Shown here: in pieces, positions 47,688-58,560 of the stretch | Position numbering within the stretch: position 1 is the stretch's first letter | Layout of the letters: every line of letters begins with the position of its first letter | NCBI RefSeq assembly: GCF_003473485.1 | Contig: NC_053047.1 | Span: 15,607,001-15,671,000 of the forward strand | DNA length: 64,000 nucleotides | Direction: 5' to 3' | Source: Medicago truncatula | Lineage: Eukaryota > Streptophyta > Magnoliopsida > Fabales > Fabaceae | Notes under the pieces: generated by a model | Seen by the model: the letters and a program-made list of their open reading frames with translations, nothing else | Database searches by the model: none | What the model was told of the DNA's origin: nothing | Position numbers and translations under genes: made by a program

Positions 47688-47950
47688 ATTTTCAAGTAAT
47701 AAAAATATATAAATATACTTTTTTGTGACTACACCCTCACTATATAAACATTATCATTGTGTGAGAGCTATCCAATGCGAGACTTCCTGTTTTATCAATT
47801 CACATAACATTATTTTTTAATGTGACATTTTCGGGTAATAAAAATATATAAATATACTTTTTGTGAGTACACCCCTCACCATATAAAGACTACCATTGTG
47901 TGAGAGCTATTTAATGTTGGACTTTCAATTTTATCAATTCACACAACATT
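47688..47950. repeat. Tandem duplication of ~135 bases
   Basis: 47688-47815 and 47822-47950 both contain TAATAAAAATATATAAATAT, then CTATATAAA or CATATAAAG, then ATTGTGTGAGAGCTAT, then TTTTATCAATTCACA. The second copy has a few changes. Confidence 0.8.
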
Positions 47951-48062
47951 AATTCTACCTAATTTGAGACTTGTGTTTAGTCTTTAAATCTTTTAATTTT
48001 CACACTTGTTCCAACAAGAAGTAAAATGGATCCGTACTACTATTTTTCTCCGCAGTTAGTGT

Positions 48063-48064
<2 letters not shown>

Positions 48065-48109
<45 letters not shown>
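48065..48109. repeat. (TA)n microsatellite
   Basis: About 22 TA units in a row. Confidence 0.95.
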
Positions 48110-48115
<6 letters not shown>

Positions 48116-49338
48116 ATTGATAAAAAAGAATTATTCATGGTCCTCAATTGAATCTAATTACAAAATTTTGTTAAGATTTTGAACTATTACAATGGTTGTA
48201 GTGATCGTCAGCATGATAGTTGACATTAGTCAAATTGGTGATCAATGATAGATAGAGTGGTGATCAACGATGGTTAGATCGATGGTTAGAGTGTTATAGT
48301 GATCAGAGGTGGATGAAATGGTGTGGTCGACGATGATCGAAGTGGTTGTTGACGGTGGTTGTAGTGGTAGGAATGGTGATAAAAGGTTAATGGATTAGTG
48401 GTTGACGTAGGCCAGAATGTTGGTCACATTGGTGGTTGGAGGCGGTCAAATTAGTGGTCATAGATGTAGTGAATAAGGTTGGTCATTGTGATAGTGAATG
48501 GGAGATATTTGATTTTTTATTTTGATTTTTCTATATAATTTCATCCCATTTTGGTTTAGGTTTTTGAATATATATTTATGTTTTTTTAAGAAGTTAAACT
48601 AACCCATCCCAATTGGTACCAGAACGAATCAAATCTGAGATCTTAAGGAGGATGACACTTCAAAATCTTAAGCGAACACATATATTGAATTTTTTATTTA
48701 ATTAAAAAGAAAAGTATATATTTTTTACTTAACAAAGAAAAGTATATTTGTTGACTCAACATATTTATCTAGTTTATTAAATCCAACATATAAAACTATA
48801 TTTTAAATTTGTACAAAAAAGACTATATTTTGATCACTTTACCTATTCTTTTATTAAACAATTAAATTAAGTCCTTACTCAAAGTCCAACACTATCATTC
48901 CCAAGAAACCTTCTCCTAGCTAAAACACTCTACAAACTTTTTTTGTTAGTCTTTGTTTTTATCCTTTTTCCCAATATCAAAACAAGGAATGAGAGATTAA
49001 ACACACCCTATGCATGCACATAGTACATACACTCGACGGTAGTAGCACATGGGTCACAATGATTTTTGTATGATTTTTAATTTATAGTTATATAAGGTAT
49101 AGCAAACTCTAAGAAAAGTATGAATTTAAAGAAATCATGAATAGTTAATAAATATACCATACAAAAAATGCAATGTGGCAGGTTAATAAGGTACAAGCCT
49201 CAAGTGCATGATTATTTTCTTGTCTCTCGCAATCTCTCCATGCCAAACCATATAGTTAATTGTTGAACACAAAAATAGAACAATCAAACCATATAGTTCT
49301 CTGAGAAATTAAACATTTCATTCAATTCAAAGTAAGAC
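48110..49338. other. Low-complexity GTGGT-rich stretch and promoter region of the AAA-ATPase gene
   Basis: 48190-48500 is a G/T-rich degenerate repeat (GGTGGTT, GATGGTTAG, GTGGTCGA variants) with no open frame of note. 48510-49338 is AT-rich and lies upstream of the ATPase gene; the start site and TATA box are not clear. Confidence 0.5.
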
Positions 49339-50850
49339 ATGAAGAAAATACGGCCACCACTAGGCTCAAAATCAAATATACTTACCCAAAAGAAAATACT
49401 TTGGTCAATTATGGCTAGCATAAAGTTTCTCTTTTGCATATTTGAAAAATTCTTCTCACATCAACTTCATAGATTTGTTACAAAATACATGCAAAAATTC
49501 ATATGTTTCATGTCCCCTTACATCCATATAACCTTCCCTGATTTAATATCGGGAAGGTACCTCAGACGCATCGGAGTTTATACATGTATCCAATCATATC
49601 TCAGTGCGAAATTGTCTGAAAGAGCCAAAAGACTTAATGCTGAAGTTGTCGAAAATAGTCAAACCCCGCTTGTCCTCACCATGGGTGACAATGAGGAGAT
49701 CATTGATAAATTCAATGGAGTAAAAGTATGGTGGGTTGCTAATCACACCTCTCAAAAAGATTTAGATGATAAAAGTTCCTTAACACTAACCTTCCACAAA
49801 AGGTACCGTGGTCTCATCACTACCTCTTACATACAATATGTGTTGGATGAAGGAAAAGCTATTGCAATGAAGAACAGGAAGCTTAAACTATACACGAACA
49901 ACCCTAGCGACGATTGGAGGATATACAAAAGAAAGTGGAGCTGCATAACATTTGATCACCCTGCAAGGTTCGAAACACTTGCTATGGATGCAAAGAAGAA
50001 AGAAGAGATAATAGACGATCTTGTTAAGTTCAAGGCAGGTAAAGAGTACTATGCTAAAGTTGGAAAGGCTTGGAAACGCGGTTATTTACTTTTCGGTCCT
50101 CCAGGAACCGGAAAATCTACCATGATATCGGCTATTGCAAATTTTATGAACTACGACGTTTATGATCTTGAATTAACAACTATCAAGGATAACAATGAGT
50201 TGAAAAGACTTTTGATTGCGACGTCAAGCAAATCAATTATAGTGATTGAGGATATTGATTGTTCTATTGAACTCACTGGCACAAGAAAGGAAAAAAAGGA
50301 TTATGTACACAAAGGTAAATACTCTAATATAGAGGAAAATAAAGTAACTCTTTCTGGTTTGTTGAATTTTATCGATGGAATTTGGTCGGCATGTGGAGGA
50401 GAAAGGATCATAATTTTCACAACCAACTTTGTGGATAAACTTGATCATGCTCTTATTAGGAGGGGAAGGATGGATATGCATATTGAAATGTCATATTGTA
50501 GCTATGAAGCATTCAAAGTGCTTGCAAAGAATTATTGGGATGTTGAGTCTCATGATGGTTTGTTTCCAATTATTGAAAAGTTAATAGGAGAGACTAATAT
50601 AACACCTGCAGATGTTGCTGAAAATTTGATGCCAAAATCAATTGCTGAAGATCTTGAAACTTGCTTGAAGAATTTGATTCAATCTCTTGAGAATGCAAAG
50701 AAAAAGGCACATGAGAAAGCAAAGGAAAATGCAAAAGATGAGGATGAGGAAGCTCAACTGAAGGAAGAGGAAGAAAAGGTGGAGGCTATTGAAAATTCAA
50801 AGGAAAATGTGAAGAAGAATGGTGTCATACATGAATTTGGATTAGTATAA
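49339..50850 (+). CDS. AAA-ATPase, BCS1/ASD-like, single exon
   Basis: 503 residues, no intron, like the plant AAA-ATP1/ASD family (homologues of yeast BCS1, membrane-bound, in mitochondria or ER). A hydrophobic segment near residues 21-40 is followed by the AAA-ATPase-associated domain (~65-140, with KVWWVANHTSQKD). The ATPase core has Walker A GPPGTGKS (253-260), Walker B IIVIEDID (300-307), the sensor-1-like TTN (361-363) and the arginine-finger region RRGRMD (374-379). The C-terminal ~55 residues are a highly charged coiled stretch (KEEEEKVEAIE). The first ATG (MKKIRPPLGS) is used; a start at the internal MASIKFLF (residue 25) would fit family members equally well. Family members respond to stress and pathogens; that is known for the family and not visible here. 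Confidence 0.93.
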   Translation: MKKIRPPLGSKSNILTQKKILWSIMASIKFLFCIFEKFFSHQLHRFVTKYMQKFICFMSPYIHITFPDLISGRYLRRIGVYTCIQSYLSAKLSERAKRLNAEVVENSQTPLVLTMGDNEEIIDKFNGVKVWWVANHTSQKDLDDKSSLTLTFHKRYRGLITTSYIQYVLDEGKAIAMKNRKLKLYTNNPSDDWRIYKRKWSCITFDHPARFETLAMDAKKKEEIIDDLVKFKAGKEYYAKVGKAWKRGYLLFGPPGTGKSTMISAIANFMNYDVYDLELTTIKDNNELKRLLIATSSKSIIVIEDIDCSIELTGTRKEKKDYVHKGKYSNIEENKVTLSGLLNFIDGIWSACGGERIIIFTTNFVDKLDHALIRRGRMDMHIEMSYCSYEAFKVLAKNYWDVESHDGLFPIIEKLIGETNITPADVAENLMPKSIAEDLETCLKNLIQSLENAKKKAHEKAKENAKDEDEEAQLKEEEEKVEAIENSKENVKKNGVIHEFGLV

Positions 50851-51324
50851 TTTCAGTAGTATCAACTACACTTTGAAACTTATTAATAAGACAATAGTTT
50901 TTATATTATGTAACTCATATAAGTAGTTTTTCAAACTGGGTTTGAAAGGAAAGATTTGCAGTATAAGTTTATGCATGATTAGAGAATTTGAATTGTTTTC
51001 ATATTTTGGATTATGCATGATATAGCCAATTGAGTATTGTTCATTTATTGTTTATCAGTTGTATTTTGTAACTGGGTAATCTTTATTGTAAATTTTGATT
51101 ATATTTCAAAAGTTTCAAATATTTTATATTCTATATTTTTAATTGAGAAATATAGAAAAATATTTTAATAGAAAATCATTATCTTATTATTAATTATAAT
51201 GTATGACTTGGTCTTATACCCATGTTTTAATTCCATGCTTTTGTAACCGTTTTTCCTTTATACCTCTTGAATGTGGCAATAATATAGTTTACGGTCACTT
51301 AACTAGCTTGCTCCTGTTTATATG
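50851..51324 (+). other. 3' UTR and flank of the AAA-ATPase gene
   Basis: AT-rich, with TTAATAAG shortly after the stop codon that could serve in polyadenylation. No other gene seen. Confidence 0.4.
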
Positions 51325-51450
51325 GAATTAGTGGCCAGAGTTCACATGATTAAATTGTGGAGGAGTGGAGTATATGGGGTTTGAACTCCGACTCCTGCAT
51401 ATAATTTGCAATATCCCTACCAAATAAGCTAAACTCACGGGGATGCTATT
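51325..51450 (-). mobile_element. tRNA-derived SINE (legume type)
   Basis: On the minus strand: CCCGTGAGTTTAGCTTATTT (A box region), GATATTGCAAATTATATGC, GGAGTTCAAACCCC (B box region) and ATTTAATCATGTGAACTC near the end. This order is typical of a common legume SINE. Inactive, with several changes. Confidence 0.7.
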
Positions 51451-52106
51451 ATATTGATTTTATCACACCGATCATTTGAGAAATATAGTATACCATTTTC
51501 TTTACTCATGGTTTTTGGACTGAAAATTCACGTATAAAAGAAAAGGAGAGAATAAAAAGAAAAAGAAAAATGAAACAAAAAAAAAATGAAACACTGTGGA
51601 ACCATAAAAAACTTATCAAAAAAAAAATCTCTCTTAAAAATCATTTTTCTTTCCTCCACTATCGAGTTCCTGGGTTTCATCATTCCTCTGATTATCAAAT
51701 TCAAGTTGTTCTGTCACCTCTTACATGATTCATGTCAGAGAAGAACCTGTTGTATCCTGAGAGGATATTCGCTTATGAGGCGGATAAATCCTTAAGGACA
51801 GGAACTTCATCACTAGAATAGAACTTCCACTTCCCATATTAGTCACAAGTGCCACCAAAAGCTCCACTAGATGTTCTCGCAATCCATTGTGACAACTGGA
51901 CCAATTTATGTCTCAAGGTTATTAGTGGAAGCTTTGTTTTTTTTTTAGATGTTTCTTGACTTACTTTCATCTGCGAGTGCGAGCTGTTAGTTTGGGTGGT
52001 CTTCGTGAAATGGGTTAAAGTTTCTTCAACTCGAGAAGTTCTTTTGTTGTTGACCGTGAATAGGCCCTTGACTTGGATTAAGTTTAAATTTATTGCTCCA
52101 TTTGAG
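51451..52106. other. Intergenic
   Basis: No supported gene; the open frame 51586-51795 has no recognisable family. Confidence 0.35.
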
Positions 52107-52281
52107 CAGGGCCGGCCTAATAATTTTTAAAAATAAACGGGGTCTAAAGCAAGATTGAATATATGAAACTTTTTTTATTGGATTATGAGGCCTTTTCGCT
52201 TGTAAAATTTAATAAAAAATTATTTTTTGTTGGGAGACCTAAAACTAGTGCTTTGGTGGCCTTACCCTTAGGCCGGCCCTG
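52107..52281. mobile_element. hAT-type MITE (CAGGGCCGGCC ends) with perfect 8-bp target duplication
   Basis: Ends CAGGGCCGGCCTAA and TTAGGCCGGCCCTG are perfect 14-bp inverted repeats. CATTTGAG flanks both sides (52099-52106 and 52282-52289). 175 bases, AT-rich inside, no coding. A truncated end of the same family is at 40230. Confidence 0.92.
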
Positions 52282-53504
52282 CATTTGAGGTTGGGGTGTT
52301 CCTTCCATGCATTATTGTATGTGTTAGATGTAACACCCCGTTACCCCAAAAAAATTAAATAACAAATATTCATCAGAGTATTTCCACAACGGGAATGCTA
52401 CACTACATTCCAAAAATCTTAAATAGAAAATAAAACTATTTAATTAAAACAACTTGATACAATATCAAAACATAGCAGCGGAATAGTTTTCAAATCATTA
52501 GCATCGTGAACATCCAACAACATTTTATGGCACTAAAGGCATCAGCATAAAGTCAACAACATTGTTCAAATAACAATAAAAAGGCTCCACATCATAATTC
52601 CAAAATTGATACATAAGGAATGAAAATAAATATAACTAATTCCCATCCCGTACGTATCAGAGCCCTAGACAGTTGAGCCACCACCTACTACTCAGGATCA
52701 CCTGCAAGTTACCCATAGGAAGGGCAACATTTTCAAGCAGAAGGGGTGCGATTCACAACAATAAATATAGATATTAAAATCTTCAATTGAATCTAACACC
52801 CTAAACAACAAACACATCATCTTGCAAATATAAGTATATAATTCACAAGCAACAATACACATTGTAACGCCCTAGTAGTATTTTATTTATTTTAGAATTA
52901 TTTGGAGTCTTTTGTGTATTTTGTTTTTAAAATATTATATATGATTTATGTGGTGTGTAGAATTTATTTTATAATTTATTTAATATAAATGGAACAATAA
53001 GAGGAATTGACTTATTTTAGAAATTAGGGAGTTAATTAGGAGTTAATAGTAATTAGGAGGGGTTTAATGAAATAAGGGAAGTTACACTTTGAGGGATTAA
53101 GGAAAGAAAGATTAAGGAAAACAGTTTTACGTGAAAACATTTGTGTTGGAGAGAAGACCTAGAGAAAGCAAGAGAAACCAATAACAAGGGGGAAAACTTA
53201 GGAGCTGTTTTGCTGTGTTAATTCTTCCTGCAATTCTAAGGTAAGGGTGAGATTTATCGCAATAGTATAGATTCTAAATTCTGAATTTGATTTCTAACAG
53301 GTTTATGTGAGAATTGGGAAAAAAAATGGGTTTTTGATGAATTATTGAATTTTGTGAGTAGAATTTGTTATATTGATGGTAGAAATGGTTTCTGAGTGCC
53401 TATAACCTTTCATTTCATATCTGTAAACCAATTTGGGGAGAGAATGGAAGAAAAATGGGATTTTTGGGTGAAAATCGCAGAATTCACGTGTCTGAAACCG
53501 TCGC

Positions 53505-53700
53505 GCCTCGCCTGGCGAAGCATTTTCGCCTGGCGAAATATCGCCTTTAGCTCGCCCTGGCTAGCTGTCTGGCGAGCTGTTTTGCAGAATTCCCGAGAGA
53601 ACCCAGGTTGAGTCCGCCATGGCGAGTAGACCCCTCGCCTGGCGAGAAGCCAGTTTTCGCAGCCTTCGCCTGGCGAACCAAGTCATCGCCTGGCGAGTTT
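53505..53700 (+). repeat. Array of TCGCCTGGCGA palindromic motifs in the LTR
   Basis: At least five exact copies of TCGCCTGGCGA and three altered ones (TCGCCCTGGCTA, GTCTGGCGAG, CCGCCATGGCGAG) within ~190 bases, in a stretch far richer in G+C than its surroundings. Confidence 0.85.
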
Positions 53701-53957
53701 ACCCAGTTTTGAGTTGTTTAATTTCTGTTTTGATCTATGTTGAATGAACCCTGATGGGTGTGCATGAATATGATTAACTGTGTTTTCTGGAATTGTTGGA
53801 TGATTAAGGTGAGCTATTTCGATGGTGGTGTATAACTTTATTTAATTCAAAACATACATGATGTGAAATTGTGGAGTTGTGAGTCATATACATATATATA
53901 CATTTTGTCGGAGTTGTATGTATATATACATAAGGGGTTAGTTGCATAAGCATAATA

Positions 53958-54101
53958 GCGGTGAGGACTTCGGTCCTGGAATGCCTTGTCATTCAAAGTG
54001 GAGGAACACAATGTTGTTCAAAGCGGTGTTTAACGGTGAGGACTCATGTCCTGATGAAAGAATGCTTTAACCATTCTATAGCGGTGAGGGCCTCGGCCCT
54101 G
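53958..54101 (+). other. Three GAGG-loop-CCTC-type hairpins in the LTR (UUCG family)
   Basis: GCGGTGAGG is followed by stem-loops at 53964-53977 (AGGAC-TTCG-GTCCT), 54039-54052 (AGGAC-TCAT-GTCCT) and 54087-54100 (AGGGC-CTCG-GCCCT). As RNA the first has the very stable C(UUCG)G tetraloop. The third changes A:T to G:C within the stem and stays paired. Confidence 0.7.
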
Positions 54102-54903
54102 TTATGGTACCACATGCATTATAGAGGAGTCTTAGTGGAGTGGTGGAGTGTTGCATGAGTGGATATTTGTTGGTTTTAAATTACCATTATTGTTGATATT
54201 GATTATGATGATGTTATAAAATATTGATGAATTATTATTATGATAGGGTGATAGATTTAATTGATGGATTTATTATCTATATTATTGTTGTGAATCTCAC
54301 CCCTTCTGCTTGAAAATGTTGCCCTTCGTATGGGTAACTTGCAGGTGATCCTGAGTAGTCGGCGGTGGCTCAAGTGTCGTGTCTAGGGCTCTGATACGTG
54401 GGATGGGACTTATTTTGCTTGATTTCTTCCTATGTATCAAATTTTGAATGTTGTCATTGTAGCCCTATTGAATTCACGAATTTCTTGTTGAGGCTTTATG
54501 CCAAGAATATTTGTTGGAGAATATTTATGTTTGATGTTATTGCTATTCACGGTTGAATATTTTCCGCTGCAAGGTTCTAATGAAGTAATTAAGTTGGTTT
54601 CTATTAAATAGTTTTATTTCTCTATTTAAGAAATTTTGAAGTTGAAAAGGAAGTGTGACATGCCCGTTGGGGTTTTACTCTGATTATTATTATTATTATT
54701 ATAATTGATTATTTGGGAACGGGGTGTTAACATCACCAAAATCCATCCATCACAATATGTATATAAATATATATTCATCAACAACATCATCATCATCAAG
54801 GTGACAACTACAACCAACAACTAAGACTCATGCAAATGACATGACGACACTGCTAAGACAACACCTTAGACTCCTCAAATATGCAAATATGCATGTGGTA
54901 CCA

Positions 54904-55006
54904 AACAGGACCGAAGCCCTCACCGCTTTTGAATGGTTAAAGCATTCATCAGGACCGAAGCCCTCACCGCTGTGAACAACTAGTGCTCCAGGACATGAGT
55001 CCTCCC
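54904..55006 (-). other. Three matching hairpins in the nested minus LTR
   Basis: Read on the minus strand: 55003-54990 (AGGAC-TCAT-GTCCT), 54964-54951 and 54920-54907 (both AGGGC-TTCG-GTCCT, with one G.U pair as RNA). The order and spacing differ a little from the plus copy, but the number of stems is the same. Confidence 0.7.
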
Positions 55007-56383
55007 CACTGTTTATGCATATGCAATGGACCCACTTGTGTATATCTACATACAACTAGATCATGCATACATTCTTCATATGACTCCAACTTATACAACA
55101 TGTATGATTCAATAATTATAACATACATTCAACCATCAGCTGCATCATCAAACAGTGATCCAACAATCTAGAATAATTAATCCAACAGCTCCAGAAATTA
55201 ACACATTTAAATCACACATAATTTACCTTTGTTCATCAATTAATATCTAATCAATTCAGTTCATCATCTGAAACATACACTTAAATAATAATAAAATTAA
55301 GTGCAATTTTTACTATCATCCTTACAAGAAAATCACATTGAAGCTAGAATACATTAATTAACTAATATAGTAGTAAGATATAACCTTAAGCTTAACCCTA
55401 TGAACCTACCACGTTCGACAACAAAAGGTCTAAGAGAAAGGGACATAATTTCACAGGTAGTTATTTCATATAGTTTTATATCAATATTGATTGGTTTCTA
55501 CCATAAATATGGTTACATGCTACTAACCTATATGGATGCTATAATCACTAATTCACATCACGTCATATAGTGGAGTAGAACTAGGATATGGGTATTCAAT
55601 CTCTTCTTGCCTAAATTCATAATTCCAACACTTCTTGATACAAGTTGCAGTAGCGTATTTCTCTGTATTTATTTCCATGCGCAAAATTTATATATCGTAC
55701 AACACTTCTTAGTTAGGTATACTACTAATCCGACCGTGCCGTCCTATCGGTACCCAAAAGGGTAACTAAAAATCGATAAACTCCTCTCTATAATCATGAG
55801 TTTAGCACAACAACAGTATGAATTAAGAGATAGGAATATAAAGTCACAGCAACAATTTAGAACACAATTTTAACATGAATTCATCAACCTATTGTATTAT
55901 CCTCTCTTTTCACCATTCAATTTTATGATTTCTACACTTTCTCAATCCAAAATTCATTCTTAAAACCTAACCCCCAAATTAACCAAAACCCTCATGTTAA
56001 AATCAAAATCAGAATTATAATCTATACTATTGAAGCAAACCTCACCATTACCTTAGATTGAAGGACATAACTCTACAGAAAATCCGATTCTCTTCACTTG
56101 GCTCTCCTCTTGGTTTCTCCCAAAACTGATGTAAGTGAAACTGTTTCTTTCTGACTTCTCCCTTTTTCTTAACTCTCCACTTATTTCAATTTAACTCCCC
56201 AATTAATTCTATTAATTATTAATTAACCCCACAACTCCAATAATTACTAATTCCCACTTATTCTATTAAATAGTAAAATAACTCATTTAATAAAATATAA
56301 CACACCACATAATCAACATAATTATATAAAAAGACTTTAAATCAACCAATAATAATTAAATAAAATTGAGGCGTTACATTAGA

Positions 56384-57245
56384 GAAGGTATTTCCCTTCT
56401 TGCTGCCCATGTAACTTACTTCTTAAGTCTCCTTCCAGGAGACACGTCTCACAATTTGCTTGATTTATGGGTAAATGAATTTTTTTCGTGATTTAATTTT
56501 TTCAATTGTTTAGGAAAGACATTGTGTTCGATGAAATTTTTTCTTTAGTATGATGTAGGTGAGGATAGGATCCTAAGATCAAAACGGTTTGTAAGGTTCG
56601 AGCATTCAAAAAATGAATAGTTGGAATATAAACCCCTATCCTCTGGACAACAATGAATGAGAGTTACAATTTGATAGGTTCGAAGGTTACGAACCGAGGG
56701 GGCATTTTGGGGTTTCGAAGGGGTTTATGAGTAATTGAAGGGGCCTAAAGAGAAATTTTCATTAAGATATATTGTCGAATTTGGTTTGTTAGGCCCAAGT
56801 CTAAACTTTCTAACCCTAAAGTCATGATATTCTTTTGTTACTCAATCTATTAAAAAAAAAATTGCATCTCGTTTTCCCATTCCTTCTCAAAGTTTAATCA
56901 TCACTACTCTATTCTCCATTTTTGTTCTTTATTTTTATCGTTATTTCTTGTTGATATTGTTTGATTTTCTGTTTCTTGTTTTCTTGAGTATTTTCAAATT
57001 TTTAAGCATATTTAAAACATAAAATTTCAATTGTGCTTTAATTCATTAGCAGCTTCATAAGAAACTCAATTTTCAATTTGAATTTATTTAATCTATTTTA
57101 AGTTTGATTTCATGATGTCTACACCTATAGATATTCTCGATCTGATAAGTTGACAAAAGTAATTATATGTTATGTTTTTAGGCAAACCAATTTCTCATTC
57201 TTTCAGGGCTGATATTTATATCACTAGATGGAGATGTAAGTGTCT
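56384..57245. other. Intergenic, no gene recognised
   Basis: AT-rich; nothing supported. Confidence 0.4.
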
Positions 57246-57345
57246 TTTGTGAGCTTAGCTCAGTTGGTAGAGACGATTTATAATATATGTAAGGTTCGGG
57301 GTTCAAATTTCGGCCACCACCAAAATAAAAATAAAAAAGATGGAG
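57246..57345 (+). mobile_element. tRNA-derived SINE relic
   Basis: GTGAGCTTAGCTCAGTTGGT (A box), GGTTCGGGGTTCAAATTTCG (B box region) and an A-rich tail with AAAATAAAAAT. Same family as 22608 and 24420, and the best preserved of the three. Confidence 0.7.
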
Positions 57346-57435
57346 ATGCAAGTGAACACAAAGTTGAAGATGATCTCACAAAAATCATCCCCATTCTCAC
57401 AACGTGAATCAATAAAGTATTATTTATATTATGGT

Positions 57436-57686
57436 TAATAGGTTTTTATCCCCTGTAATATAAATCATTTCTGGTTTTTCTCCTGTAAAATTTTTATTTT
57501 GATTCACCCCTAATAGGACAAACAAAAACCAATTTTAATTTTTTTTTCAAGAAATTTTTTGTTTTTTGTTTGGCCTATTAGGGGGTAAATCAAAACAAAT
57601 TTTTTTTACAGGGATGAATCAAAATAAAAATTTTATAGGGAGGAAATCGAAAATAACCTATATTACAGGGGTAAATACCTATTGAT
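57436..57686. mobile_element. Mutator-like MITE with ~75-bp inverted ends
   Basis: Left end ATAGGTTTTTATCCCCTGTA with AAAATTTTTATTTTGATTCA; right-end reverse complement ATAGGTATTTACCCCTGTAA with the same AAAATTTTTATTTTGATTCA. Long inverted ends and no coding sequence fit a non-autonomous Mutator-type element; the exact target duplication is unclear. Confidence 0.7.
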
Positions 57687-58059
57687 CTTTTATATTAATT
57701 TTTCGTTATATATGTATTGATGTGAATATCGTAGCTGTTATTCAAGATAATATCACAATTGCTTGACGAATCCCTCTGAGGATCTTTGGTTCCCTTTGAA
57801 ATGAACAAATTTTTAGATTTGTTTGGATTTCATACCTGTGGTAAACCAAAGGAGATAAATTCATCAGATACATAGGATTCAAAGTCATGATGGTTGAGCA
57901 CACGAGGAAGGTTTCAACATCAATTTCTAAAAACCATTTATTTTTTGGTTAGATCTTATGGATTTCAAAGAAGGGATTTTTTTTTTCTTTCAAATTCATT
58001 ACATTATGGAATGATTACCACAAAAAAAATTTATTGTAAAAAATCTATCTTTAAAATTA
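57687..58059. other. Intergenic
   Basis: No feature supported; LINE-like wording begins to the right. Confidence 0.35.
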
Positions 58060-58374
58060 TTAGAGTCTAATAATGAAAATGATTGCGAGATTGTGGTAAC
58101 TTGTGATGCTTTTTCTACCCAACACGTGTTAAATATTTGGTGATAGATTTTTATGATCGCTTTGGTGGCTGAAAACTAATAATGCCACATTTGTGTATGG
58201 TGCTTAGAGATGGTGGTCGGATCCTTTGCTTTGTTTGCGTATTGATTGACCTTTGTTTCTGTAATTATTTTGATTGATTGATTGTTTCTTGGGGTGGTTT
58301 CTTTAGTACACCTTGTGCTAAGCAGGTTTCATTGCCTTTGTTAATATATTCCAATTTTTATCCTTTAAAAAAAT
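58060..58374 (+). mobile_element. LINE 3' end remnant
   Basis: Plus-strand, frame-broken match to the tail of the LINE at 4230 (a WLK..NATFV.G-like stretch near 58160-58205, then RWW and a CLR stretch), then a 3' end with CACCTTGTGCTAAGCAGG and TTAATATATTCCAATTTTTA before an A run at 58366. Confidence 0.6.
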
Positions 58375-58389
58375 GGCAATTTCAGGCTT

Positions 58390-58560
58390 GAATCTCCGCA
58401 ACAGTTAACTGCCGAAGTTCCACGATAGTTAACTGCCGAAGTTCCGCGGAAGGTGATTGCCGCCGTTTAATTTCTGCGGCAGTTAACTGCCAAGGGGGTA
58501 TTTCGATAATTTTACTGGTGTTTTTCAGGCTTATACTATGTGTGAACAACATTTTTCTTG
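58390..58560. repeat. Repeated CAGTTAACTGCC motifs
   Basis: CAGTTAACTGCCGAAGTTCC and TAGTTAACTGCCGAAGTTCC in tandem, then GGCAGTTAACTGCC (58484-58497, a perfect 14-bp palindrome) followed by AAGGGGGTATTT. The same motif with GGAGGTATTT stands at 17219-17245, beside the NUPT border. Confidence 0.7.

Larger units (their letters stand above)
52863..54732 (+). mobile_element. Solo-LTR-like gypsy unit (plus), nested in the minus copy
   Basis: Starts TGTAACGCC and ends GGGGTGTTAACA. Its right part (54290-54730) is the inverted counterpart of 52329-52760 (shared TCTCACCCCTTCTGCTTGAA, GGTGATCCTGAGTAG, AGGGCTCTGATACG). A short ACAT adjoins both ends, so the target duplication is not well resolved. 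It contains an array of CGCCTGGCGA palindromes (53500-53700) and three UUCG-type hairpins (53964-54100). No protein-coding region. Confidence 0.8.
52329..56378 (-). mobile_element. Solo-LTR-like gypsy unit (minus) with nested insertion; TSD TTAGA
   Basis: On the minus strand it begins TGTAACGCC (56378) and ends GTGTTACA (52329), the usual TG...CA ends. The 5 bases TTAGA lie on both sides (52324-52328 and 56379-56383), a perfect target duplication. Inside is a second, plus-strand LTR of the same family (52863-54732), so the outer unit is split into 52329-52862 and 54733-56378 (about 2.2 kb together). No internal coding region is present, so it reads as a solo LTR. Hairpin motifs lie at 54907-55003. 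Confidence 0.85.

Noticed and set aside
48190-48500. GTGGT-rich stretch as a possible glycine- or valine-rich protein gene
   Set aside because: No long open frame on either strand; degenerate low-complexity DNA.
57246-57320. Second tRNA-gene candidate with GCTCAGTTGGTAGAG
   Set aside because: The anticodon arm and acceptor stem do not pair, and it has an A-rich SINE tail.
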